DNA of 64,000 nucleotides, taken from NCBI GenBank assembly GCA_943367715.1, contig CALRJY020000028.1, forward strand, positions 1-64,000, read 5' to 3'. Numbering within the stretch: the first letter of the stretch is position 1; the number at the start of each line of letters is the position of its first letter. The stretch comes from JAEYXS01 sp943367715. Its GTDB lineage: Bacteria; Verrucomicrobiota; Verrucomicrobiia; Limisphaerales; JAEYXS01. Position numbers and translations under genes: made by a program. Positions 7,465-15,759 of the stretch are shown here, piece after piece. Below the pieces are notes generated by a model, which saw nothing but the letters and a program-made list of their open reading frames with translations, did not search any database and was not told where the DNA came from.

Positions 7465-7478
7465 CCCGGCAATCACCC

Positions 7479-8060
7479 ATGAACTGGCTCGACACCGAAA
7501 CCAAAAGCATCCTCTGGAAAGAACCCGCCCCCAAGCTCGCTCCGCCCAAAGCGGGTGAGTTTGCCTTGGTGCTGCTCAAGGAAGGCAAGGATTTCAAACG
7601 CCTCGTCCGCGCCCTGCAACGCACCAACCAGTGCACCGAAGCCCAGGCCACTGAACTCGCCTGCTCACGCCTCCCCTACATCGTGAACCACGGCCTCACC
7701 GAGGCCGAAGCCCTCTACGGCCAGTTCGAGCTCATCTGCTGCGATTCCATCAGCGCCTTCATCCGCAGTGAAATCCTGGCGGGACAGAACGACGAAACCT
7801 ATCTGCAGGCCTTACTCCTGCAGATTCTCGCCAGTCCCGAGTTCCAGCCGGTCATCGCACAGATCGAATCCATCCCAAACACAGAATTAGGAGAGAAATT
7901 CACCGATCAATTCCTCGGGCACACATTCACTCAATCCGCCGTTTACCCGAAGCCGCTTTGCATCACCATTAAGAAAGCGCGGCTCATGAAGCATTGGGCC
8001 GACCGCATCGGTGCTCAAATGACCTGTACCGATCTGCAAAAAATTGTAAAGTGCCCCTAA
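7479..8060 (+). CDS. Hypothetical cytoplasmic protein
   Basis: A 193-residue protein starting MNWLDTETKS; an earlier in-frame Met exists at 7416 but would overlap the previous gene. There is no signal or membrane segment. The middle is helical and contains LTEAEALYGQFELICCD. Two Cys pairs are present (ICCD and near TCTDLQ), not in a clear metal motif. Not recognised. Confidence 0.6.
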   Translation: MNWLDTETKSILWKEPAPKLAPPKAGEFALVLLKEGKDFKRLVRALQRTNQCTEAQATELACSRLPYIVNHGLTEAEALYGQFELICCDSISAFIRSEILAGQNDETYLQALLLQILASPEFQPVIAQIESIPNTELGEKFTDQFLGHTFTQSAVYPKPLCITIKKARLMKHWADRIGAQMTCTDLQKIVKCP

Positions 8061-8094
8061 CTGCACCACCGACGGACTTCCAACTATTGCCTTC

Positions 8095-8940
8095 ATGAAA
8101 CGTTCACCAGTTCGTCGCCCCGCTCCCAAGAATCCATCGTCCTTATTGCGCTGCACCAAAGCGTGCGTGGCACTGTGTCTGTTATTCACGCTTGCCGGCT
8201 GCTCTGAAAAACCGGCCGCATCCTTTACCACTCAAATCAATCCGACTGTCTCCACCAACCCACCCGCACCCCTCTTGTTCGACGATTTTGAATCTCCCAA
8301 ACTCGCTGAATTCTGGCTGCCCGCGGATTACGGCAGCGGCCGCTACGCCCCCGGAGCCGTGAAAATCTCCACCAACTATGCCAGGACGGGAAAACAATCA
8401 GTCGAAGTCACCGTGCATGAAGGCGACATCGAGCAAGCTGGCGACGACGACACGAAAGTGGAGCGTGCCGATCTCGATTCCGGCCATTTCCCCCTGCTCG
8501 ATCAGGAGGCGTGGTATGCTTTCTCTTTCCTCATCCCCAAGGATTTCCCCGTGGTCGATACCCGTCTGGTCATCGGCTCCTGCAAGCAAACGGATGTGAG
8601 CCGCCCCATCATGGCCCAGCGCTACCGCAACGGCAAACACACGCTGACCGTGGAATCTCACGGTAAAAAAGAGGATTACAAGCTGCCTTCCTTCAATCAA
8701 GGAGAGTGGGTGGATATGCTCTACCGCCTGCGTTACTCAACCGGCAAGGACGGCCTCGTGGAAGTCTGGATGAATGGAAAACTGGTAGCCGCCTACTCCG
8801 GCCCAACCGCAGAGCAAGGGTTCCGAAACGCCTTCTACCATAAGATCGGCCTCTACCGCGACCGCATGAAGCCACCGATGACGATTTACTTTGATAACTA
8901 CATAATGGGTCCGTCCCGGCCCTCTATATCCCGCCAATAA
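8095..8940 (+). CDS. Lipoprotein resembling polysaccharide lyases (jelly-roll)
   Basis: A 281-residue protein. A long N-region is followed by a hydrophobic stretch and a lipobox (LFTLAGC, Cys36), so it is probably a lipoprotein. The mature domain reads like the jelly-roll polysaccharide lyase fold related to heparinase I/PL20-type enzymes: FDDFESPKL, KVERADLD, AWYAFSFLIPKDFP, VEVWMNGKLVAAYSG and the closing KIGLYRD plus MTIYFDNYIMG. It would cleave uronate-containing glycans at the cell surface. The substrate cannot be told, and the catalytic residues were not verified. It stands alone without other carbohydrate genes. Confidence 0.7.
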   Translation: MKRSPVRRPAPKNPSSLLRCTKACVALCLLFTLAGCSEKPAASFTTQINPTVSTNPPAPLLFDDFESPKLAEFWLPADYGSGRYAPGAVKISTNYARTGKQSVEVTVHEGDIEQAGDDDTKVERADLDSGHFPLLDQEAWYAFSFLIPKDFPVVDTRLVIGSCKQTDVSRPIMAQRYRNGKHTLTVESHGKKEDYKLPSFNQGEWVDMLYRLRYSTGKDGLVEVWMNGKLVAAYSGPTAEQGFRNAFYHKIGLYRDRMKPPMTIYFDNYIMGPSRPSISRQ

Positions 8941-8977
8941 ATCCGTTACTCTCATAGTCAACGCACCTAAGCCAATC

Positions 8978-9265
8978 ATGGACAACTCACCGCCTACCTT
9001 CAGCGTGACCAACGAATGGCCTTTTGTCTGTTTCCAGCAAACGATTGTCATGATTCTGGCCGGCATGGTTTTGGATAATGGTTACGTTTTTCAAAGCTGC
9101 GCCTATGCCTTTGTCGCGTTTTGGAGTGGAGTTGCCGTCCTGTCTTTCCGGCGGAAGAAACCGTATACCCGCGTTGATATTCGGTTGTTCCGCTACGGTT
9201 CCATCCCGCTCTGCATCATGTCACTTTTTCTGACCCGCTGGATTTGGCATTTACGAGGCTATTGA
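8978..9265 (+). CDS. Small membrane protein, unknown function
   Basis: A 95-residue protein, MDNSPPTFSVTNEW, with hydrophobic stretches at about 17-34, 39-56 and 73-90. The basic loop FRRKKPYTRVDIRL lies between helices 2 and 3. No family was recognised. It lies 37 bases after the lyase-like gene and 18 bases before the methyltransferase fusion, so it may be co-transcribed with either. Confidence 0.55.
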   Translation: MDNSPPTFSVTNEWPFVCFQQTIVMILAGMVLDNGYVFQSCAYAFVAFWSGVAVLSFRRKKPYTRVDIRLFRYGSIPLCIMSLFLTRWIWHLRGY

Positions 9266-9283
9266 TACCTAATCCAATCTATC

Positions 9284-10579
9284 ATGCCCGCCCTTACTCC
9301 CGCTCAACGTCAGCAGCTCCAATCATGGCTCACCGAAACCGGTGAGCTTTACGTGGACCATTACCGTCCACACGGTGGCGGCCCCAGCGACAACTATTTC
9401 ATCGATTCCGTCGAAGACCTTGAAGCTCTGATCACCAACGAAAAATGGCCAGAGCTTGTCGTCACCATCTTCCGCGGGTTGCAGTTCCCCATCCGTGGAA
9501 TCGCCGATGAAACGCTGCTGGCCCGCGCCCTTAAACAGATTCCCGAAGGCAAGGAATTTGTGATCAAAAACTTGACTGAACGTTATCCCTCCAGTTGTGG
9601 TTGTTGGGGTAGTGGCAAATCCCACGCAGAACTCCGGAGCGATTTCAGTGAGATCATCGGTGAACGCGTCGGCATTGGCCAAGACCCGGAGGTGAATTAC
9701 AATGGCATCTGGGACGGTTCCAAACGCTCATACTGGGCCTCGCATGACCAAGTGATGATCATCGAAAGGAAACGACATCTCTACAATTACATTGGCAAGA
9801 ACTACGCCCAAACCCGTCTCGCCGATCCCCGCATCACTGAAAAGCTCGTTGCGCTCCTGAACCTTCCGCCCAGCTCCACCATCCTTGATGTCGGCGCTGG
9901 CACGGGCAAATACTCCCGCGCCCTCGCCGAGCATGGCTATCAATTGATCGCACTCGAACCTTCCGAAGTCATGCAGTCCCAATGCCTGCCGCATGCATGC
10001 GTCCGTTTCGTTCAAGGCTCAGCTGAAAGCATCCCCTTGCCCGCTTATTCTGCCGCTGGCGCGATCATCGTTCTGGCCTTGCATCATTTCACCGACCTCG
10101 CCGCCGCCTTCCGTGAGATCACCCGCGTTGTCGGCCACGGTCCCATAGTTCTTTTCACCTTCGACCCCGCCGAGTTCGAGAAATTTTGGCTGGCCGATTA
10201 CTTTCCGGACATCGGCCGCAGATTCAGCTCTTCTTCCGATCTCTCCGCCATCGTAACCAAGATTCAACGCGTCACCTCGCGAAAAGTCAGTGTGCTCGAT
10301 TTCCCCCTCCCGCCTGATCTCCAAGACAAGTTCGGTGCGGCCTCTTGGGCTCATCCCGAAGCCTACCTCGATCCCGCGATCCGGAACGGCATCTCCGATT
10401 TCGCCCTGATGCATTCATCCGCTATCGAACATGGCCTGAAACACCTGCAAGACGATCTCTCATCCGGCCAATGGGATGCCAAGTATGGTTCGCTGAGAAC
10501 GCAACCCAGCTACGATGTCGGCTACCGTTTCGTCTTTCTGAATGCCAAGGGGGTAATCAGGGACAGTCCGCGGCCCTGA
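9284..10579 (+). CDS. SAM-dependent methyltransferase fused to an unknown N-terminal domain
   Basis: A 431-residue two-part protein. Residues about 1-165 form an unrecognised domain containing GELYVDHYRPHGGGPSDNYF, FRGLQFPIRG and a small Cys cluster (SSCGCWG). Residues about 180-400 are a class I methyltransferase with motif I DVGAGTGKYS, an acidic end of strand 2 (IALEPSEV), QGSAESIPLP and a post-motif IVLALHHFTD. The substrate is unknown; small molecules and lipids are common for this methyltransferase type. Its stop touches the stop of the convergent gene at 10580. A mutated copy of its last codons lies at 11356-11418, so the gene or its tail was once duplicated. Confidence 0.75.
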   Translation: MPALTPAQRQQLQSWLTETGELYVDHYRPHGGGPSDNYFIDSVEDLEALITNEKWPELVVTIFRGLQFPIRGIADETLLARALKQIPEGKEFVIKNLTERYPSSCGCWGSGKSHAELRSDFSEIIGERVGIGQDPEVNYNGIWDGSKRSYWASHDQVMIIERKRHLYNYIGKNYAQTRLADPRITEKLVALLNLPPSSTILDVGAGTGKYSRALAEHGYQLIALEPSEVMQSQCLPHACVRFVQGSAESIPLPAYSAAGAIIVLALHHFTDLAAAFREITRVVGHGPIVLFTFDPAEFEKFWLADYFPDIGRRFSSSSDLSAIVTKIQRVTSRKVSVLDFPLPPDLQDKFGAASWAHPEAYLDPAIRNGISDFALMHSSAIEHGLKHLQDDLSSGQWDAKYGSLRTQPSYDVGYRFVFLNAKGVIRDSPRP

Positions 10580-11092
10580 CTAGCGGCCGACCTCGAAGAT
10601 GTCGAGGATCTCGCGCGTAGCCTCGATAAGGCGCACGATCCTGCCGTCGATGGTCACGGTGATGACACCTTTCGGTAGTGGCGGAAGTTTCACCACCAAC
10701 TCCGGTGGCAGCGGATGACATTCTTTATAAACTTCCACCGGCATGATCTCGCCGTGGACCATTTTCTTTTCCCAACCAGGCGGGAGCTTGCCGCCACGCG
10801 CGACTTTCTTTTGCAAGCCCGGCGGCAAATCCTTCGGTTTCTTGCCGGGTTTCTTGGGCTGCTCGTAGCTTTGTACGTAGGTCGTGATAATCTCGCGTTC
10901 AGGCCCGGAGATCTTCACATCCACCCATGACTCCTTCGGCTTCTCGGCAGACGGCGCGGGCTTGGGTTCTTTTGTTTCTTTGCCCGGCTTCTTGGGTTTC
11001 TCATTTTTGTCAGCGGCCATGGCCGAATGGACCGAGAGCCAACCTGCCAAACAGCAAGCCACACCAAGTTTCACCAAGGATGATATCTTCAT
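10580..11092 (-). CDS. Secreted basic protein, RcnB/CigR-like
   Basis: A 170-residue protein with a signal peptide (residues 1-26, cut near SAMAADK). A Lys/Pro-rich stretch follows, then a C-terminal region with LPPGLQKKVARGGKLPPGWE, LPPELVVKLPPLPKG and VTIDGRIVRLIEATREILDI. This LPPG...LPPGW...LPPLP pattern is typical of small periplasmic proteins related to CigR and RcnB. Function is uncertain: in Salmonella CigR is an inner-membrane virulence modifier, and RcnB affects metal efflux. It is convergent with the methyltransferase gene, with no spacer. Confidence 0.65.
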   Translation of the reverse strand: MKISSLVKLGVACCLAGWLSVHSAMAADKNEKPKKPGKETKEPKPAPSAEKPKESWVDVKISGPEREIITTYVQSYEQPKKPGKKPKDLPPGLQKKVARGGKLPPGWEKKMVHGEIMPVEVYKECHPLPPELVVKLPPLPKGVITVTIDGRIVRLIEATREILDIFEVGR

Positions 11093-11198
11093 AATAAGGT
11101 CAAAACACTGAGTTTATCGCTCAACCACTGATCACCTTGCTATAAGCTTGCGTCGTGCCAGCCGCCCGGCCTCGATGAAATGAAGTCGGGGGGCTATC

Positions 11199-11343
11199 CT
11201 AAAGATTGGCGTATGCCTCCATCCCATAGGCCCCCTTGATATCTCCGTATTTCACGCCCAGCATCGCCTGGGTCAGTGCGTAGGACACGTCCAATCTACA
11301 CGGGAAATAATCTCTTAGCTTCCGGTGTGCCAGAAGGATGCAA
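11199..11343 (-). pseudogene. Relic: C-terminal 47 codons of a paralog of the 12364-12864 gene
   Basis: Reading leftward from 11343, the codons give CILLAHRKLRDYFPCRLDVS and so on to EAYANL and a TAG stop. This matches the last 47 residues of the protein at 12364-12864 at 40 of 47 positions, including the same stop codon. The frame is open over the matched part, but nothing homologous precedes it and no start is seen. It is a truncated duplicate. It adjoins a second relic on the opposite strand (11356-11418). Confidence 0.8.
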
Positions 11344-11355
11344 TCCCACCTCGGA

Positions 11356-11418
11356 CAATGGGATGCCAAGTAAGGTTCACTGAGAGCGCAACCCAGCTAC
11401 GACGTCGGCTACCGTTTC
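11356..11418 (+). pseudogene. Relic: 3' fragment of the methyltransferase fusion gene
   Basis: A 63-base match to 10469-10531 with four mismatches, one of which turns the Tyr codon into a TAA stop. The original encodes QWDAKYGSLRTQPSYDVGYR. This copy cannot be expressed as a protein. It starts 12 bases from the end of the opposite-strand relic, so fragments of two neighbouring genes have been pasted tail to tail. Confidence 0.8.
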
Positions 11419-11505
11419 GCGGTGATGGAAGCAACCGGTTAGCTGTCATTCGCGCAAAAATTAACCTGTCAACGAGCCCGTCTGTCCGCCAACTTTATAG
11501 CGCTG

Positions 11506-12360
11506 ATGAAAATATTTCTCGCCCTACTGTTCACGCTGTCGTTCCAGCATTTGCTGCTGGCTGCGGATGCCACGCCCGCAGCCACCAATTCCTTCAAGAT
11601 GAAACTGGTCTCCCAGATGACCACGGACGTCTTGAATCAGAAAATGACCATGAAAGGTGATACCGAGGTGGCCTATAACTGGCAGAGCAAAGGGCAGGAG
11701 CGCACCCTCGCCCTGGATTCCGTCCAGATCAAAGTCAACATGGATGGAAACGAGATGATGGACTTGGTTTCCACTCGCGAGAAGTTGGTGATAGTGCAAA
11801 AAGGAACGACTAACATCCTAACCGCGGAAACCGCGCCTAATCACGTGAAGAAGATGCTTCAGCATGAGTTCGGCACTCCTTTGTGCCGGGTGGAACTCGA
11901 CCGCCAAGGCACCGAGATCAAACGCCAATACCTTGCCGACAAAGATGCCCGCCCCCAGATCGTCGAGACCATGGTCGCCAATTCACTCCTTTTCCATCCG
12001 CCTTACCATCCATCGGCCAAGGAATGGTCCGCCGATAAGGAAATCAGCATGGGCAATGGAGGTTTCGCCAAAGGCAAGCTCACCTACACGAAACCAGCGG
12101 ACGGAAAATCTCCCTACGTGGTCAAGGTGACCGGAACTTTGATGAACGAGCGTTTCCCTCAACCCGGCACCCCGGTCACCGTCAAAGAGGCACGCTATGT
12201 CGTGACGGGCGAGCAGACTTATGACCCCGCACTGAAAGAATGGGTTTCCGGACATCATGACATCGTTGTTTCCCACCAACTCGAAGCGGAGGGGAAAATC
12301 GTGGGAGCCGCCAAAGGCAATATCAACGCCACCTTTCAAAGGCTTCCGACCGCCAAATGA
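11506..12360 (+). CDS. Secreted hypothetical protein
   Basis: A 284-residue protein with a signal peptide (about residues 1-20, LLLAADA). The mature protein has alternating beta-like segments (MKLVSQMTTDVLNQKMTMKG, YVVKVTGTLMNERFP, KEARYVVTGEQTYD) that suggest a beta-rich, possibly lipid- or polymer-binding fold. There are no membrane segments beyond the signal and no recognised motif. It is convergent with the 12364-12864 gene (3 bases between stops). The two relics lie upstream of it. Confidence 0.65.
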   Translation: MKIFLALLFTLSFQHLLLAADATPAATNSFKMKLVSQMTTDVLNQKMTMKGDTEVAYNWQSKGQERTLALDSVQIKVNMDGNEMMDLVSTREKLVIVQKGTTNILTAETAPNHVKKMLQHEFGTPLCRVELDRQGTEIKRQYLADKDARPQIVETMVANSLLFHPPYHPSAKEWSADKEISMGNGGFAKGKLTYTKPADGKSPYVVKVTGTLMNERFPQPGTPVTVKEARYVVTGEQTYDPALKEWVSGHHDIVVSHQLEAEGKIVGAAKGNINATFQRLPTAK

Positions 12361-12363
12361 TTT

Positions 12364-12864
12364 CTAAAGATTTGCGTAAGCTTCCATCCCGTAGGCATTC
12401 CCGATATCGCTAGATTTTATGTCCAACATCGCCTGTGTCAGCACGTACGACACATCCAACCGGCAAGGGAAATAATCTCGCAGCTTCCGATGCGCCAAGA
12501 GAATGCAGCCATACTCCCGGAACATCTTCCGATCCAATAAAGCCCGCGCCGCCAAAGGTGTCGTGGCCTTGGGGATTTTGCTCCAAGGACTGGCAAACTC
12601 CCATTCTAACACGTCCAGCACGAGTTCCGTCTGGATCTGCGCGGAGATCGCGTCATCCATCTGATAGGATTGCCCGTTCAGCTCAGCCTTCGCCGGGTAA
12701 AAATCAGACAGCAACAGGCTCCAATCATAACATGCCCGGAAGGTCTCCTCATCGGTCTTCACCAAGCTGTGCCCCTTGGGGTGGCTCACCATCACCCCTT
12801 TCTCCAAGGAAATCACATTAATCGGCGCTCCGTTCATACCTCGAATCCGCTTGAGCATTTGCAT
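12364..12864 (-). CDS. Hypothetical protein with a duplicated C-terminus nearby
   Basis: A 166-residue soluble protein; the first ATG (MQMLKRIRG) is used, though MNGAPINV nine residues later is also possible. The C-terminal part CILLAHRKLRDYF...MEAYANL is helical and conserved in the relic at 11199-11343, showing it belongs to a family that duplicates locally. No motif was recognised. Tryptophans and acidic residues are spread through the middle (YDWSLLLSDFYP, LDVLEWEFASPW). Confidence 0.65.
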   Translation of the reverse strand: MQMLKRIRGMNGAPINVISLEKGVMVSHPKGHSLVKTDEETFRACYDWSLLLSDFYPAKAELNGQSYQMDDAISAQIQTELVLDVLEWEFASPWSKIPKATTPLAARALLDRKMFREYGCILLAHRKLRDYFPCRLDVSYVLTQAMLDIKSSDIGNAYGMEAYANL

Positions 12865-12962
12865 AAATGCCTCAGTTGAGAAAAGCAGTTTTCAGGCCGG
12901 GTCGGTGAACGAATGGTTACCTTCCTAAAATCCAACTGCCCTATTAGGTAGCGCTTGGGAAA

Positions 12963-13499
12963 CTACTTCTTTTTCGCCCGGCCAGATTCCTTTTTGGAAG
13001 CCGGTTGGGTTTTGGAACGCGCCTGTTTGCGTTTGGGTTTTAATGATATAGAACTGGTCGCCAACGAATCTTCCAGCACAGGGACGACCAATTTGTCTTT
13101 CATCCGGTTCGCAGCCCGCTTGCTGGCGAGAATCCTATCCAGCGAAAGCAGCTTCAACTTCAGCCGTCCTAACGATACTTCCGCACAATTCGGCCACTCC
13201 TCCGCAAAACTCTTCACGCCATCCATCTTTTGAACGATATCGAAGAGTTCAATGCCGCCACCGGCGAACATCGGCGGGTTCTGGATTGAGGGTGGAACAT
13301 ACGCGGCTCCCACTTCCCGCAAGGCTTCTATGATTCGCGGATCACTGATGTTCTCAAACCAGAGGTCAACATCCTGGGTGACAACGGGGGCACCTTGGAG
13401 AGCAGCGGCAGAAAGACCGACTACGATAAACCTCACTTTGCGTGAAATGAGTCCACGCAAAAAAAGCAGTTCACTTTCGCTGAGTGATGGCGCGGCCAC
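12963..13499 (-). CDS. Nucleotidyltransferase-fold protein (MNT/AbiEii-like)
   Basis: A 178-residue protein with the minimal nucleotidyltransferase signature: FIVVGLSAAALQG with GLS at residues 28-30, then DVDLW with Asp43 and Asp45 (hG-x-S...DhD). A third acidic residue may be in GGGIELFDIV. The last 30 residues are very basic (Lys/Arg-rich) and could bind nucleic acid. Proteins of this kind are common toxins or antitoxins of the MNT-HEPN and AbiE systems, and also occur as solitary tailoring enzymes. Its start overlaps the end of the upstream small gene by 29 bases, which indicates coupled translation. Confidence 0.75.
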   Translation of the reverse strand: MAAPSLSESELLFLRGLISRKVRFIVVGLSAAALQGAPVVTQDVDLWFENISDPRIIEALREVGAAYVPPSIQNPPMFAGGGIELFDIVQKMDGVKSFAEEWPNCAEVSLGRLKLKLLSLDRILASKRAANRMKDKLVVPVLEDSLATSSISLKPKRKQARSKTQPASKKESGRAKKK

Positions 13500-13791
13500 G
13501 CAACAGGCTCCTTCCTAGACGTTCCAGCGGCGGCTTCTCCAGCAGGATCAGGGTATGCCGCACATTATCCGGGTCGGCATGGGGATGCTTCTTGAGGACG
13601 GCATTGACCGACTTCATCAGTCGTGCGGCCCATTTCTGCGCCCGGATAGCGGATGAGTTATTGGCTGGCTTGCTCATCTGTTCAACGGTTTCAAAATGCC
13701 ATGCTTTGCGCTTCGACGCACGCTTTTTTGCAATCTCTCCTGCTGGCCGATTTAAACTTTTTGCAAAATGCCCGGCGCCTGCTAGTGTCAT
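13471..13791 (-). CDS. Small basic protein coupled to the nucleotidyltransferase gene
   Basis: A 106-residue protein if started at MTLAGAGHF (13791); a shorter 68-residue form would start at MSKPANN (13677). It is basic and helical (KKRASKRKAWHF, AARLMKSVNAVLKKHPHADP) and ends LLRGRAITQRK. The overlap with the nucleotidyltransferase gene suggests a two-protein unit in which this could be the partner, for example an antitoxin or adaptor. No HEPN motif (RxxxxH) is obvious. The 5' end is 20 bases from the divergent folE2 start, so the longer form would leave almost no room for a promoter. Confidence 0.5.
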   Translation of the reverse strand: MTLAGAGHFAKSLNRPAGEIAKKRASKRKAWHFETVEQMSKPANNSSAIRAQKWAARLMKSVNAVLKKHPHADPDNVRHTLILLEKPPLERLGRSLLRGRAITQRK

Positions 13792-13795
13792 TTGA

Positions 13796-13808
13796 CGAAG
13801 TAACTTCG
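13796..13808. promoter_or_regulatory. Perfect palindrome at the folE2 start
   Basis: CGAAGT-a-ACTTCG lies 2 bases before the folE2 ATG and 5 bases from the longer possible start of the divergent small gene. The position would let a bound protein or an RNA hairpin block translation or transcription of folE2. It does not match a Zur box. Chance occurrence is possible. Confidence 0.35.
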
Positions 13809-13810
13809 CC

Positions 13811-14617
13811 ATGAGCGACACCTTGACGATGTCTAAGCATCCATTGCCCTTACACGACAAACAGAACGAACCCGACCACCGCGAGCTCCGCATCGACAAG
13901 GTGGGCGTGCGCGGCTTGCGCTTTCCCATCATCATCCGGGACAAGGCGCATAGCACCCAGAACACCATCGCCACCATCGGCATGTATGTGGATCTGCCGA
14001 AGGAGTTCAAGGGCACCCACATGAGCCGTTTCGTCGAGGTGCTGAACGCCCACGGCAACATCGTCCATGTGGAGAACATCACGGAAATCCTCAAGGCCAT
14101 GCAGGCCAAGCTCCACGCGCAGACCGCGCATCTGGAGATGGAGTTCCCCTTCTTCCTCACGAAGAAAGCGCCTGTCTCAGGTCTCCCCAGCGTGATGGAT
14201 TACACCGCCCGCTTTGACGCCGCCGCCTGCGGAAAGGAAGTCGAGGTCATGCTCACGGTGATGATCCCCGTCACCACCCTTTGCCCCTGCTCCAAGGCCA
14301 TCAGCAAATACGGCGCGCACAACCAGCGCGGCACCGTCACCGTGCAGATCAAGAGCGACCAGATCATCTGGATCGAGGACGTCATCGCCCTCGTGGAAAG
14401 CTCCGCCAGCAGCGAGCTCTACTCCCTCCTCAAGCGTCAGGACGAAAAAGCCGTCACGGAACGCGCCTATGAGAACCCCGTCTTTGTTGAAGATCTCGTG
14501 CGCAACGTCGTCACCAAGCTGAACGGCAACGCCGACATCACGTGGTATAAAGTGGAAGCCGAGAACTACGAAAGCATCCACAACCACAACGCCTACGCCT
14601 GTATCGAGAAGGGCTAA
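13811..14617 (+). CDS. folE2: GTP cyclohydrolase FolE2 (type IB)
   Basis: A 268-residue enzyme that turns GTP into dihydroneopterin triphosphate, the first step of folate (and queuosine) synthesis. Family marks are MPVTTLCPCSK-like sequence at about 152-162 (Cys158 and Cys160), GAHNQRG at about 168-174 and NHNAYA near the C-terminus. FolE2 works with various divalent metals and often replaces zinc-dependent FolE. A second Met seven codons in is an alternative start. It is convergent with the ABC-export operon that follows. Confidence 0.95.
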   Translation: MSDTLTMSKHPLPLHDKQNEPDHRELRIDKVGVRGLRFPIIIRDKAHSTQNTIATIGMYVDLPKEFKGTHMSRFVEVLNAHGNIVHVENITEILKAMQAKLHAQTAHLEMEFPFFLTKKAPVSGLPSVMDYTARFDAAACGKEVEVMLTVMIPVTTLCPCSKAISKYGAHNQRGTVTVQIKSDQIIWIEDVIALVESSASSELYSLLKRQDEKAVTERAYENPVFVEDLVRNVVTKLNGNADITWYKVEAENYESIHNHNAYACIEKG

Positions 14618-14631
14618 GCCCCGTCCGCTCG

Positions 14632-15759
14632 CTATTCCGGCGATACCTGCAGCTTCTTCGCGATGAAATCCGCGCGCTCTTTCAGCAGCGGATCCACCGT
14701 GGCCTTGCTCACCACAAACGTGTAGCTCTCCAGCGCCTTCTCCTGTTTCAACTTCTCCGTCAGCTTGTCGCTACGATCCTTGAATTCCTTGTCCAGATTC
14801 GTCTTGTCCTCCGCCTTCTCATCGGCCACGGGTGCACGCTCCTTCGCCAGATTCGCGTTCACCGTCAGCTTCATCAGATAGTCCTCTCCGCCTTCCTTCG
14901 GCGCGAGCGTCAGCTCATACTTGAACCCGTCGAACGTCTCCACCATCGCCTTCACCGGATTCTTCAACTCCGCCGCCTCCGTCACCACATCGTTGAAACT
15001 CGCTGATGCCAGCAGGAAATTGAACCCTCCCGTCGCCGATGGGTCCATTTTTTCTTCCGCCGTCTGCCCCGCCAATTTCCACTCACCCGCTGCCGTCTCC
15101 CGGCTCAAGTTCCAGCGTTCCGCACCATTCACGCTGATGTTCACCACTTTGATTTTCTCCACCTTGAAGAAATCCTTGCTCAACCACTCCGTCGGCTTCG
15201 TGCCGATCTCATTGAAACTCTCCGAGACCAACGCAATGGAATCCAGCTTGCCCGGGATCATCACATAACGTCCGTCCGGAAAACTCCCGCCGCCGAACTG
15301 CGGGCCGCCCTCCTTCATGTGTTTCTTGCCCAGCAACAGCGCACCCAGCGCCTTACCTCCAGCGCCTTTGAACTCCACCAGCGTGCCGGATTTGTCACCC
15401 TTGCTCGGATCCAGCAATTCCAACCGTCCCAATTGCGATTCGCCTACCGTCGGTTGTTGCACCGGTTTCAAATCCCACATCTTCCGCAGGAAATCACCGA
15501 TCTCCGTGAAGTTCGCCGGATAATGACCGCGCTCTTTTACCGTCCAGCGCTCGTCCTTCTTCACCAATGTCAGCGACGCCTCCCTGTCCTTGATCACGAT
15601 CTCCGTCACCTCGTTCAGCGGAAAATCCTTCAAGACCGTTCCGCTCGTCGCCTTCTCCGGCGATTTCCACGTCGTCGAATTCCGGTTGCTCAACACAAAC
15701 GCCAGTCCGCCGATCACCGCGACCAGCACCACCAATACTATGAATTGTTTCCGGTTCAT
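14632..15759 (-). CDS. DUF4340 membrane-anchored protein of an ABC export operon
   Basis: A 375-residue protein with one N-terminal membrane anchor (residues 6-25) and a long extracytoplasmic part. The repeated pattern LNEVTEIVIKDREASLTLVK, DERWTVKE and RRDLEL-like strands is that of DUF4340 proteins, which commonly follow GldG-type ABC genes. It overlaps the GldG-like gene by 4 bases and is the last gene of a four-gene operon. The role is probably as an accessory factor of the exporter. The substrate is unknown. Confidence 0.8.
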   Translation of the reverse strand: MNRKQFIVLVVLVAVIGGLAFVLSNRNSTTWKSPEKATSGTVLKDFPLNEVTEIVIKDREASLTLVKKDERWTVKERGHYPANFTEIGDFLRKMWDLKPVQQPTVGESQLGRLELLDPSKGDKSGTLVEFKGAGGKALGALLLGKKHMKEGGPQFGGGSFPDGRYVMIPGKLDSIALVSESFNEIGTKPTEWLSKDFFKVEKIKVVNISVNGAERWNLSRETAAGEWKLAGQTAEEKMDPSATGGFNFLLASASFNDVVTEAAELKNPVKAMVETFDGFKYELTLAPKEGGEDYLMKLTVNANLAKERAPVADEKAEDKTNLDKEFKDRSDKLTEKLKQEKALESYTFVVSKATVDPLLKERADFIAKKLQVSPE

